Part shown: one piece after another, positions 37,909 to 46,216 of the stretch
How the letters are laid out: the number at the start of each line of letters is the position of its first letter
Position numbering within the stretch: the first letter of the stretch is position 1
DNA from: DASSLY01 sp035689185
GTDB lineage: Bacteria; Actinomycetota; Actinomycetes; Actinomycetales; Dermatophilaceae
NCBI GenBank assembly: GCA_035689185.1
Contig: DASSLY010000021.1
Location: 1 to 64,000 of the forward strand
Reading direction: 5' to 3'
Length of the DNA: 64,000 nt
The notes under the pieces: generated by a model
Seen by the model: only the letters and a program-made list of their open reading frames with translations
Told to the model about the DNA's origin: nothing
The model's database searches: none
Translations under genes and position numbers: made by a program

Positions 37909-38502
37909 ATGACGGATCAGGGTGCAGACCAGCCGCGCCAGCAGCGGATCGTCGTGGTGACGCAGGAGGGGATGGGCGTGTCCTCGGGCCAACCGCAGGG
38001 CCAGGCCACGGCCCAGCGCGAGGAGACCAGCCCCGCCGACCTGGTCCAGCAGCCGGCCAAGGTGATGCGGATCGGCTCGATGATCAAGCAGCTGCTGGAA
38101 GAGGTCCGCAACGCCCCGCTCGACGAGGCCGGCCGCACCCGGTTGGCCGAGATCCACCGCCGCTCCATCACCGAGCTGGAGCAGGGCCTGGCCCCGGAGC
38201 TGGTGGAGGAGCTGGAGCGGATCGCGCTTCCGTTCGCCGACGACGCGCCCTCCGACGCCGAGCTGCGGATCGCCCAGGCGCAGCTGGTGGGCTGGCTGGA
38301 GGGGCTGTTCCACGGCATCCAGACCGCGTTGTTCGCCCAGCAGATGGCCGCCCAGGCGCAGCTGCAGGAGATGCGCCGGGCCCTGCCGGCCGGGCACGGC
38401 GACAGCACCCACCCCGCGCAGCAGGGGCCGCAAATGCCCCCTGGTATGCCGGGACGCCACCCGGGCGCGGACCAGGACCGCCCGACGGGGCAGTACCTCT
38501 GA
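37909..38502 (+). CDS. bpa: Bacterial proteasome activator
   Basis: The 197-residue protein resembles Bpa/PafE, the ATP-independent ring activator of the actinobacterial 20S proteasome. Visible are the four-helix core (KVMRIGSMIKQLLEEVRNAP, then LDEAGRTRLAEIHRRSITEL and ELEQGLAPELVEELERIALP), the FADDAPSDAELRIAQAQLVG segment and WLEGLFHGIQTALFAQQMAA. Flexible Gln/Gly/Pro-rich ends flank the core. The C-terminal GQYL fits the hydrophobic-Tyr-X-type motif that docks to the 20S core. ATG 37909 has GGAG nearby upstream. Proteasome core genes are not in this window. Confidence 0.93.
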   Translation: MTDQGADQPRQQRIVVVTQEGMGVSSGQPQGQATAQREETSPADLVQQPAKVMRIGSMIKQLLEEVRNAPLDEAGRTRLAEIHRRSITELEQGLAPELVEELERIALPFADDAPSDAELRIAQAQLVGWLEGLFHGIQTALFAQQMAAQAQLQEMRRALPAGHGDSTHPAQQGPQMPPGMPGRHPGADQDRPTGQYL

Positions 38503-38505
38503 GCC

Positions 38506-39240
38506 GTGCCGGGCCGCACCTCCATCTGGGAGGACGAACAGTCCGACGACGACGGTCGCCGGCCGGACGTCGCGGAGCGAATCCTGGCCCTGATCCACCG
38601 CCGCGAGCTGGGGCCGGGAGACCTGCTGCCCGCCGAGGCGGAACTGGGCCGGTTGCTGCGCGCAAGCCGGCCCAGCATCCGCGAGGCCTTGCGGGGGCTC
38701 GCCGCCTTGGACCAGGTCGAGGTCAGGCACGGCCAGGGCACGTTCGTCGGCCGGCTCGGGCTCGGCCCCGTCACCGGGATGCTGCTCACCCGGGCCAGGC
38801 TGCGTCCGTCCCCCGGCAGCCTGGCGGACCTGCTGGCCATCGCGCACGCGCTCGACGGCGCGGTGGCCGAGCTGCTGGTGGCGCGTCCCGGCGACGGTCG
38901 CCTCGTCGACCTCGGCGCCGACATCCAGCACCGCGCCCTGGCCGGGCAACCGGTCGCGCCATGGTGTGAGCGGTTCCGCTCGGTGCTGATGGAGCCGGCT
39001 GCGGACACCGCGGCCGGTGAGCTGGCCCAAGCGGTGTGGTACGCGGCATACCGGCTGTCCGAGCGGTCAGCGTCGCCAGCGTCATCGGCGTCGTCGGCGT
39101 CCTCAGCGGGTCCCGGGTTCCTCGGGCTGGCGCCCGGCGCCGTCGGCGACAGCCACCTCGCCCTCGCCGCAGCAGTGAGGGCAGGATCGGTGACGGACCT
39201 GCGCGCCGCGCTGGACGGGTACTACGCGCCACCCGGCTAG
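38506..39240 (+). CDS. GntR-family (FadR-like) transcriptional regulator
   Basis: The 244-residue protein starts at GTG 38506, three bases after bpa. The N-terminal winged helix is clear: VAERILALIHRRELGPGDLL, then PAEAELGRLLRASRPSIREA and LRGLAALDQVEVRHGQGTFV. The C-terminal part is helical and lacks an obvious complete FCD metal-binding set. It contains a Ser-Ala run (SASPASSASSASSA) from GTC/TCG-rich slippage-prone DNA. Its tight spacing suggests co-transcription with bpa. The target is unknown. Confidence 0.85.
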   Translation: MPGRTSIWEDEQSDDDGRRPDVAERILALIHRRELGPGDLLPAEAELGRLLRASRPSIREALRGLAALDQVEVRHGQGTFVGRLGLGPVTGMLLTRARLRPSPGSLADLLAIAHALDGAVAELLVARPGDGRLVDLGADIQHRALAGQPVAPWCERFRSVLMEPAADTAAGELAQAVWYAAYRLSERSASPASSASSASSAGPGFLGLAPGAVGDSHLALAAAVRAGSVTDLRAALDGYYAPPG

Positions 39241-39449
39241 GGGCTGTCGGCGTCGGCTTCGTCCGCGATCTCGTCGAGCGACCGCCCCGGCTCGGGCACC
39301 TCAGCGGCGTCGGCGATCTCCTCCTCGGGCCGCGGCGGCACGCTCGGATCGTCCTCGAGCACCTCCAGCTCATGGTCCGGCGGGTTCGCCCACAAGGCGC
39401 CGCCGTCCGGGTCGCCCTCGGCTGGGGTGAGGATCTGGTCGCTCATCAC
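39237..39449 (-). CDS. Small acidic hypothetical protein
   Basis: The 70-residue, strongly acidic protein (PEEEIADAAEVPEPGRSLDE and DELEVLEDD-like segments) has no cysteine or hydrophobic segment and is probably disordered. Its stop overlaps the GntR gene stop tail to tail by four bases. GGAGGCG precedes the start. I recognise no family; codon use and RBS support a real gene. Confidence 0.5.
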   Translation of the reverse strand: MMSDQILTPAEGDPDGGALWANPPDHELEVLEDDPSVPPRPEEEIADAAEVPEPGRSLDEIADEADADSP

Positions 39450-39512
39450 GCGCCTCCTTCAGCGTCGCTGGGGCCATTGCACTGCGCCCGGCCAGGCTGC
39501 GCAACGGCGGGG

Positions 39513-40469
39513 TCACTCGTAGAGCACATACTCCGGCGTGGGCCGCAGCGCCAGCACCTGGGCGGGGGTCATCAGCCTCCCGTGCCGGCGGTCCTCCTCG
39601 TAGAACAGCTTGAAACCCGGGTGCGCCGACGGCGGCTTGCGGGCCACGACCCGCCGCCAGGTGGCCTCCTTGTCCCCCCGCGACCCGATGCCGTCGACGG
39701 ACTGCACCAGGGCAACGCCTGTATGCGGCCGCAGGGCGGCTGGGGCGGCGACGATCGAGGCGTGCAGCTGGTGGTAGACCATGACCTTCTCCGGCAGCCC
39801 GTACCGTCTCACCAGGGCGGCAAGCCACCCGGCCACCCGGTCCAGCTCCGCGCCGCTGGTCCGCCCGAACACCCGCCCCGGCAGCTGTCCCGGGCCGACC
39901 GCCCACTCCGGGTCCAGCGCGACCCCGACATCGGGTTCCCGCAGCCAGCGCTCGTAGGACCGCACCTCGTCCAGGAAGTCGGCCCGCCCGGGCTGGATGT
40001 TCAACAACAGCAGCCCCCGGTGGCGGCGGGCGGCGGCCAGGTAGTCGTCCAGCACGGCCGGCCGCGCCCTGGTGCGGTACATCCCGTCCCGGCCCGGGGC
40101 GGCCTGCACGACGGTCGCGATGAGCTCGAGGACGGGCAGCACCTGCCGCCCCTGCGCGTACGCCTTCCCGACGCGCTCGATCTCGGCGACCCGGTCGTCC
40201 AGGTCGCCCACTCCCAGCCGGCCCAGAGCCGGGGAGCCGGGCGCCCCGGAGAACCCCACGAGCCGGTATGCGGGGAAGACGGTCCGCCCGCCCCGCGGCA
40301 GCTGCGCCGTGGTCGGGGCAGGCGGGCTGGTCGACCAGCCAGCCGAGGGACGTGCTGAGGGCGACGGTGCGGGCGAGGCCGGCTGCCCCGAGACCACGCA
40401 CCCGCTCAACAGCAGCGCGGCCCCCGCGGCGCCGGCCGCGCGCGCAGCCTGCAGCGAGGCGATTCGCAC
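39513..40469 (-). CDS. Secreted lipoprotein of unknown function
   Basis: The 318-residue protein has a lipoprotein signal peptide (ARAAGAAGAALLLSGC) and a Pro/Ser-rich linker. A globular domain follows with GRQVLPVLELIATVVQAAPG, LLLLNIQPGRADFLDEVRSY, VGVALDPEWAV and EKVMVYHQLHA. The pattern of strand-ending motifs recalls a TIM-barrel of the glycosyl-hydrolase type. No catalytic pair is certain. Homologous cell-wall-anchored hypothetical proteins are, as I recall, common in actinobacteria. It stands alone. Confidence 0.78.
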   Translation of the reverse strand: MRIASLQAARAAGAAGAALLLSGCVVSGQPASPAPSPSARPSAGWSTSPPAPTTAQLPRGGRTVFPAYRLVGFSGAPGSPALGRLGVGDLDDRVAEIERVGKAYAQGRQVLPVLELIATVVQAAPGRDGMYRTRARPAVLDDYLAAARRHRGLLLLNIQPGRADFLDEVRSYERWLREPDVGVALDPEWAVGPGQLPGRVFGRTSGAELDRVAGWLAALVRRYGLPEKVMVYHQLHASIVAAPAALRPHTGVALVQSVDGIGSRGDKEATWRRVVARKPPSAHPGFKLFYEEDRRHGRLMTPAQVLALRPTPEYVLYE

Positions 40470-40539
40470 GACGAACTTGACCCCCCTGGTCTGGTGATGA
40501 CAGTGGACCCCAGCCTACGCAGCGCGCCGCGCCGCAGGC

Positions 40540-41757
40540 TCAGCCGCCCGCCGCCTCCTCCACCTGGGGCAACAGCTTCTCGGACACCGGGCGGCCCCGG
40601 ACCGTGCGGACCACGTTGTTGATCAGGGCGATCAGAGGCACGGCGACGAACGCCCCGAACACGCCCCCCAGGATGGCTCCGCCCGTGACTCCGACCAGGA
40701 TCACCAGCGGGTGGATCTGCACCGCCTTGCCCAGGATGAACGGGTTCAGCAGGTTGCCTTCCAGCTGCACCGTGAGCACCAGCGCGACGCCCATGACGAT
40801 GGCGACGGCGGCTCCCTTGGTCACCAGCGCGACTAGGACCACGACGATGCCCGCGACCACCATGCCGATCAGCGGGATGAGGGACCCGAGGAAGAGCAGC
40901 ACGCCGAGCGGAGCGACCAGCTGCAGGCCGGCGACGAGCATGACCACGACCATGGTCAGGGCGTTGATCAGGGCCAGCAGCACCGTGCTGCGCATGTAGG
41001 CCACCAGCGTCCGCCAGGCGACGATCCCGCCGACCGCGACCTTGGCCTGCGCCGCCTGCGGGAACATGCTGACGGCCCACCGCCACATCGAGCCGTTGTC
41101 GAAGAGCATGAACAGCAGCGCGAACAGGCAGAAGACGGCGCCGCCGACGACCCCGAGCGCGCTGTTGGCCTGCGTGATGGCACCGGTGATGAGGGCGTTG
41201 CGGTTGCGGTTGATCGCCCCGGCGACCTCGCCGTAAATGTTGTTGACCTGGGTCTCCGACAGGTGCAGCGGTCCCGCGCTGAGCCAGTGCCGGATGGCCG
41301 CGCCCGCGTCCTTGAGCTGGGCGCCCAGCTCTGCGGCGTTTGTCGACACCTGCGCGATGACGAACCAGAGCGACACGACGATGACGACCGCGGCCAGCAC
41401 GAATACTGCCGTGGCGGCCAGCGGCCGCGGCAGCCGCGTCCGCGCCAGCCGATCCACCATCGGGACCAGCAACGCGCTGAGCATGACCGCGACCACGACG
41501 GTGATGGTGACCAGGCTGATCGTGTTCAGCAGCCACACCAGCACCAGCACGGTGGCCACGACGATGAGGAAGCGCAGCCCCCAGGCGGCGGCGACCTGCA
41601 TCCCCCAGCTGACCGTGTCGATCGGCCGGGGCCGCGGGAACGGCGACGCGGGGCCCACCGGGGGCGGGACCAGCCGGTCCCTGGCGCGGCGGCCGCTCAA
41701 CCCGCCACTCACCCCCCGGGCCAACTGACCGCCGGGGCTCTGCTCGCTGCTGGACAG
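40540..41757 (-). CDS. AI-2E family (YdiK/PerM-type) transporter
   Basis: The product has about 405 residues with eight predicted membrane helices. These include FLIVVATVLVLVWLLNTISL, ALLVPMVDRL, FCLFALLFMLFDNGSMWRW, ALINALTMVVVMLVAGLQLV and the conserved GSLIPLIGMVVAGIVVV. Near the end come NLLNPFILGKAVQIHPLVIL and GGAILGGVFGAFVAVPLIA, the family hallmark. The name comes from TqsA, but many members are ion exchangers. The open frame reaches an ATG at 41895. A perfect AAGGAG six bases before a CTG at 41757 suggests that CTG is the real start. A GTG near 41718 is a third option. Confidence 0.85.
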   Translation of the reverse strand: MSSSEQSPGGQLARGVSGGLSGRRARDRLVPPPVGPASPFPRPRPIDTVSWGMQVAAAWGLRFLIVVATVLVLVWLLNTISLVTITVVVAVMLSALLVPMVDRLARTRLPRPLAATAVFVLAAVVIVVSLWFVIAQVSTNAAELGAQLKDAGAAIRHWLSAGPLHLSETQVNNIYGEVAGAINRNRNALITGAITQANSALGVVGGAVFCLFALLFMLFDNGSMWRWAVSMFPQAAQAKVAVGGIVAWRTLVAYMRSTVLLALINALTMVVVMLVAGLQLVAPLGVLLFLGSLIPLIGMVVAGIVVVLVALVTKGAAVAIVMGVALVLTVQLEGNLLNPFILGKAVQIHPLVILVGVTGGAILGGVFGAFVAVPLIALINNVVRTVRGRPVSEKLLPQVEEAAGG

Positions 41758-41961
41758 GGCGAACTCCTTGTCGACGGTCCGCTGGGTGAGAGCGGGTACG
41801 GGCCGTGCCCCCGGACGAGGGGGTTGAGCCAGCGTAGCCAGGGCCTCGGGGCCCGGGTTACCACAGAGCCGGTGGCCGCCGCCAACCAAGCACACGAGCC
41901 GCTCCGCGAACGGACCCGCCGGCTCCGCGGACCGCCGGTCGGGCCGGGTGCGGCCGAAGGC

Positions 41962-42582
41962 TCAGATCACCTTCTGGCAGTAGGACACCATCGCCTGCTG
42001 AGCCTTGTTCAGGCTGGTACCCGAGACGGTGCGGTTGGCGGCGTAACTGGCCGCGGCCCGGTCCAGCTCGGTGGCGACCGCACCGGCCGCCTTGGCGAAC
42101 GTCCGGTCCTTGCTCGCCCTGGCCTGGACGCGGACCACCTTGGCCGCCGACTTCAACCCGGCCGCCGCCGCGCGCAGGGCGCTCGTGCGGCGGGCCCGCA
42201 CCGCGGCGTTCCAGCGGGTGACCGCCTTGCTGAGCGTCGTGGCGGTGGTGACGCAGCTGGCCGTGACGGCGGCCTTGGGGTCCACGATCGGCGGGGCCGG
42301 CCTGGGCGGCGGGACGGTGCCCGTGGGCGACGGTGTCGCGGTGGCGCTCGAAGCGCCGCCCGTGGTCGTGCCGGGGGACGGCGACGGACCGCCCCGGTCG
42401 GTGGCCACGGAACCGGTCGAACCGGTCGAACCGGTCGGCCCGGGCGATGTCACGGACGTCGAGAGGTGCACGGTGCCAGCCGACTGGTCGGCGCCGCTGC
42501 ATCCGGTGCCCGTCAGCACGACCACGGCGACCAGCAGCGCGCGTGCTCCTCTCGGGCTCCTCGCCTTCGCCGACGGGCGCAT
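41962..42582 (-). CDS. Lipoprotein with Ser/Thr/Pro-rich linker and helical domain
   Basis: The 206-residue protein has a signal peptide ending in a lipobox (LLVAVVVLTGTGC) and a long low-complexity linker rich in Gly, Ser, Thr and Pro containing TGSTGSTGS. The helical C-terminal domain (AVTASCVTTATTLSKAVTRW onward) has two cysteines that could pair. No enzyme motif is visible, so it is probably a surface-exposed binding or structural protein. The start ATG 42582 fits the signal peptide. Confidence 0.75.
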   Translation of the reverse strand: MRPSAKARSPRGARALLVAVVVLTGTGCSGADQSAGTVHLSTSVTSPGPTGSTGSTGSVATDRGGPSPSPGTTTGGASSATATPSPTGTVPPPRPAPPIVDPKAAVTASCVTTATTLSKAVTRWNAAVRARRTSALRAAAAGLKSAAKVVRVQARASKDRTFAKAAGAVATELDRAAASYAANRTVSGTSLNKAQQAMVSYCQKVI

Positions 42583-42664
42583 CGGTGGTCCTCCAGACCT
42601 CGGTCGTCGTGCGTGGGTGCCCTCCCTGCGCACGGTCACCCAGGATGGCACAGCGGGCCCGCCC

Positions 42665-44107
42665 TCACCGGGGAGTTCCCAGCACCGGCGGCTGCGCGCC
42701 CCGGTCGATGCTGACCTGGTAGCGGCGACTGCTGCGCACCCGTGAGGTTCGCGCCTGGTCCCGCCGGGCCAGCACCAGCCGGCTGCGCAGCCCCTGCAGC
42801 ACGGCGGCCAAGGCCGGGTCACCGCGCGCCGCCGCGGAGTCGAACAGGTCCGCGCCGCGCAGGTACTGCTCCATTCCGTGCGGATACCCCACCCAGTCGC
42901 CGCCAGCGGGGACCGGACCGGTGTCGAAGGTCAGGGTGACGTGCTCGCGTCGCTCGCGGTTGGGCTGGCCGTCGGCGTGCGGGACCACGTCGCGCTGATT
43001 CTCCAGCGACAGCACCCGCACCCCCTTGGGGGGCGCCATCAGCGCGAGCGGCGCCGCGAAGGTGACCACGTCCGTGATGTGCACCCGAGCCCGCAGCTGC
43101 GCGTCCCCGGCCGCCTGGTAGGCCACCAGCCCGCCCTGGCTGTGCCCGATGAGCACCACGTCGGCGCCCGGCGGCACGCCGGCGAGGTCCAGCACCGAGG
43201 GCAGCGAGCGGGTCAGCTCGGTCCGGCGTCCGGCCATCAGCTCGAGGTTCGACCCCAGGTCGCGGGCGGCGTCGGAGCTCCGCTGGACCCACGGCGGGCT
43301 CCAGTCGTCGGTGCCCGGCAACACCACCTGGTATGTCGTGTGCGTGGCGCCGTCGGGCAACGTCACCTCGATCGCGTCGACCTGCAGCCAGCCCGGTGGC
43401 GGCTGGTCCGCCGGGAGCAGCGGGCGGGCCAGGTCGGCCAGGCTCGCCGGTGGCACAACGGTCGGCCCCGGGCCCAGCTCACGGACCCGGTAGGTCCCCG
43501 GAGTGAACAGCCCGGCCAGCAGGCCGGCCGAGAGCGGGACCGGGCCGTCCGGCGAGCCGGCCGCCGCGCCGGCCAGCCCGGGACCCACCTGCGGCAGCAG
43601 CCGGGTCGCCGCGCAGAGGGCCGCTCCCGGCAGGCCCCGGACCAGGTGGTCGACCAGGTCCGGCTTGTCCGCCAGCGGGTTGACCCCGGTGACACCCAGG
43701 GCCGCGGCGACACCTGCCACCGCGGGGAGCCCCGCCACCCCGACGGCGCACCCCGCCGCCAGGTCCAGCAGGCGCCAGGACCGCACCTGCTCGTCCTCGG
43801 CCTGCCGATACGCCGCCGCCGCGCGGCGCAGGTCCCACGCCAGCTCGCTGAGCTCGGCCTCGCTGCGCGCCGCCCCGCCGGTCACGGCTCGCATCGCCTC
43901 CCCCATCGCGGCCGCTGTCGTGGCCAGCTCCGGCACAAGCTGGTCACCGACGAAGCTCGCCCCCGACGCCGCCGCCGCCAGCCGCCGACCGTCGGCACCG
44001 CAGCGGGCCGCCAGCTCCTCGACCGCGACGCCAAGAGCGTCAACGTCCGCCATGACCACGGCGGTGCTCGTGGGCCCGCCGCGCACCCCGACGATCCGGT
44101 CGGTCAT
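42665..44107 (-). CDS. Lipase-like alpha/beta hydrolase with WXG/ESX-like helical N-terminus
   Basis: The 480-residue protein has two parts. Residues 1-120 are a helical region (VDALGVAVEELAARCGADGR onward) like WXG100-type secretion modules, followed by a small hydrophobic Ala/Gly segment. From about residue 230 the C-terminal part is an alpha/beta-hydrolase with PGTDDWSPPWVQRSS, the nucleophile elbow VVLIGHSQGGLVAYQ, VVTFAAPLA and NQRDVVPHADG (Asp). YPHGMEQYL probably supplies the histidine. This is the layout of effector-like hydrolases exported by type VII-like systems. The ATGA overlap with the small upstream gene supports a secreted pair. No signal peptide is present. Confidence 0.78.
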   Translation of the reverse strand: MTDRIVGVRGGPTSTAVVMADVDALGVAVEELAARCGADGRRLAAAASGASFVGDQLVPELATTAAAMGEAMRAVTGGAARSEAELSELAWDLRRAAAAYRQAEDEQVRSWRLLDLAAGCAVGVAGLPAVAGVAAALGVTGVNPLADKPDLVDHLVRGLPGAALCAATRLLPQVGPGLAGAAAGSPDGPVPLSAGLLAGLFTPGTYRVRELGPGPTVVPPASLADLARPLLPADQPPPGWLQVDAIEVTLPDGATHTTYQVVLPGTDDWSPPWVQRSSDAARDLGSNLELMAGRRTELTRSLPSVLDLAGVPPGADVVLIGHSQGGLVAYQAAGDAQLRARVHITDVVTFAAPLALMAPPKGVRVLSLENQRDVVPHADGQPNRERREHVTLTFDTGPVPAGGDWVGYPHGMEQYLRGADLFDSAAARGDPALAAVLQGLRSRLVLARRDQARTSRVRSSRRYQVSIDRGAQPPVLGTPR

Positions 44108-44400
44108 CCCGGGGGCCCGAAGACCGGGTGGCCGGTCCGCTGCTCGACCTGCCACACCTGCAGCCGCAGCGCGTGCCTGGACACGCACTCGGCGGCGACA
44201 TGGCACGCGGCTGCGAACTGTTGCAGCCGGTGCGCTGCGTCCTCGGCGCGCTCGCGCATGGCGGCGGCGGCGGTCGACTCCCAGCGCACCGCCGCGGCCT
44301 GGCTGCCCAGCACCATGGCCCGCCGGACGCACTCGGCGCCGACGGCGTCCAGGTCGCGCGCCAGGGCCCGCAGCCGCTCGATCTGGTGGCTGTCCCACAT
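44104..44400 (-). CDS. Small helical WXG100-like protein
   Basis: The 98-residue, almost fully helical protein begins MWDSHQIERLRALARDLDAV. In the middle it has VRWESTAAAAMRERAEDAAH, where W-E-S replaces the W-x-G turn of WXG100 proteins, giving the usual two-helix hairpin. Its length matches EsxA/EsxB. The stop overlaps the start of the lipase-like gene by four bases. It is probably its secretion or folding partner, but no type VII core genes are in the window. Confidence 0.6.
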   Translation of the reverse strand: MWDSHQIERLRALARDLDAVGAECVRRAMVLGSQAAAVRWESTAAAAMRERAEDAAHRLQQFAAACHVAAECVSRHALRLQVWQVEQRTGHPVFGPPG

Positions 44401-44574
44401 CGACCGAACCTCCCTGCCTCTCCCCCGCAGCCGAGGCTAGGCGTTCCGGGTCATTGGCCCCGGCCGTTGTCCACAGGGCCGCTCGGACCACGGCCAGCGC
44501 GGTTCCCACCGCGACCGAGAAGGACCTTGCGAAAGCGACTGGGCAACCCGACCCGGCCGCATACGATCGGGTGG

Positions 44575-46215
44575 GTGAGCCGGGTCGCAGCGCGCTGGCG
44601 CGCGACGCGGGCCGCGCGGCGCCGCTTCGCCCGCCGGCTGACCGGCGTCGCGCTGCTCGGCGTCAGCGGCTACCTCGGCGGTCTCGGCGCGACCAGCCTG
44701 GTCCCGACGCCGGTGGAGACCGCGAACTACAGCGCGCGGATCCGGCTGTCCCCGCTGCCGACGGCGGCCTCGACGGTGCACAGCCCGACCTTGTTCGGTG
44801 ACATCGACCTCGATTTTGAGGGCCCGGTCCCGGCGCCCGGCATCGACGCGACCGTCCAGGTGAAGAAGAGCATCACGACCCTGCTCGCCGAGCGGAACGT
44901 GTCGGTGGCGGCGCTGCAGCCCAGCGACGCGGAGGTCACCGCCGCGATCCAGTCCGCCTCGGTCCGTCTCGGGCTCACCTTCAGCGCGGGCACCGTCTTC
45001 GTGTCCGTCGTCGGGTTGGGGCTGCTCGCCTATGGCCGCCGGCGCCGGCTCACCTGGCACCACCTGGTGCTCGCCGGTGCCACAGCCGCCACGGTGCTGG
45101 TGACGACCGGGGTGGCCACGGCGCTGACCTACCGGCCGGGCAACCTGGGCCAGTTCCGCACCTCGGGCCTGATCAGCACGGTCCGCGAGAATGCCGGACT
45201 GCTCGGCGAGGTCGAGGACCGAGCCCGGCAGGCCACGCCATACCTGCGCAACCTGCTCGCGCTTTCCCAGGCGTTGCGGGAGAAGTACAACCCGGAATCG
45301 CTGGACCAGCCGGTCGGCGTACGGCTGCTGCTCGTGTCGGACGTCCACGGCGCCAACCAGTACCCGCTGATGAGCCAGATCGTGGCCGACGAGCACATCG
45401 ACGCGGTCGTCGACCTCGGCGACCTGCTCAACTTCGGCAGCGTCGCCGAGGCCGACGCGGCCGGGATCTTCGCCTCGATCGAGCGACTCGGCGTGCCGTA
45501 CCTGTTCGTCCGAGGCAACCACGACGCGACCAGCCCCACGGACCAGTCCCTGCTGGCACGGATGGCCCGGGTCCCGAACGTCACCGTGCTGGAACCGCAG
45601 CCGGGCCGGTATGCCGAGGTGTCGGTCCGCGGGCTGCGGATCGGTGGGTTCAACGACCCCCGCTACTTCGGCGACGACAACCGGGACAACGCCGCCGAGC
45701 AGGTGCCGGCGGCGGAGCGGTTCGCCGCCGCGTTCGCCGGCCGCGACCCGCTGGACCTGGTCGCGGCGCACGAGCCGGCGGCCGTCGCGGCGGTCCCCGC
45801 CAGCGTGGCGGGGGGAATCCGGGTGCACGGCCACATGCACTCGCGCCAGCTGACCGGCGACACCGTCGGCGTGGGCACCTTCACCGGGGGCGGCACGGTC
45901 TACCACTTCGGCACCGGTGAGCCGGCCACGGGCACGGCCGACGACCCAGCCGGCGAGGACGACGAGCTCACCGGCCAGCCGTACTCCTTCGACATCGCGG
46001 CCTTCGGGCAGCAGTGCGCCCTGGCCTCGCTGACCCGCTACACCTACCGCGACCTGGTCAGTGGCCGGCCGGCCTACGACGACGTGTCGGTCATCAGCGG
46101 ACGGTCGGTCTCGGCCGCCGAGCCCGCCGGCCGCAGCTGCTCGGCGAGCAACGCCAACGACACGCTCGTCCTCAGCGTGCCCACCCCGGAACCGGTCGCG
46201 ACCAGCACCGGGTGA
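44575..46215 (+). CDS. Membrane-anchored metallophosphoesterase
   Basis: The 546-residue protein starts at GTG 44575. An N-terminal membrane helix, an extracytoplasmic domain and two more helices (FVSVVGLGLLAYG, ATVLVTTGVATALTY) precede a calcineurin-like phosphoesterase domain. The metal-binding motifs are all present: LLVSDVHGANQ, VVDLGDLLNFG, FVRGNHDATS, AAHEP and GIRVHGHMHSRQ. Substrate is unknown; family members hydrolyse nucleotides, lipids or wall-related phosphodiesters. It sits divergently from the WXG-like gene, which it does not obviously serve. Confidence 0.9.
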   Translation: MSRVAARWRATRAARRRFARRLTGVALLGVSGYLGGLGATSLVPTPVETANYSARIRLSPLPTAASTVHSPTLFGDIDLDFEGPVPAPGIDATVQVKKSITTLLAERNVSVAALQPSDAEVTAAIQSASVRLGLTFSAGTVFVSVVGLGLLAYGRRRRLTWHHLVLAGATAATVLVTTGVATALTYRPGNLGQFRTSGLISTVRENAGLLGEVEDRARQATPYLRNLLALSQALREKYNPESLDQPVGVRLLLVSDVHGANQYPLMSQIVADEHIDAVVDLGDLLNFGSVAEADAAGIFASIERLGVPYLFVRGNHDATSPTDQSLLARMARVPNVTVLEPQPGRYAEVSVRGLRIGGFNDPRYFGDDNRDNAAEQVPAAERFAAAFAGRDPLDLVAAHEPAAVAAVPASVAGGIRVHGHMHSRQLTGDTVGVGTFTGGGTVYHFGTGEPATGTADDPAGEDDELTGQPYSFDIAAFGQQCALASLTRYTYRDLVSGRPAYDDVSVISGRSVSAAEPAGRSCSASNANDTLVLSVPTPEPVATSTG

Positions 46216-46216
46216 G

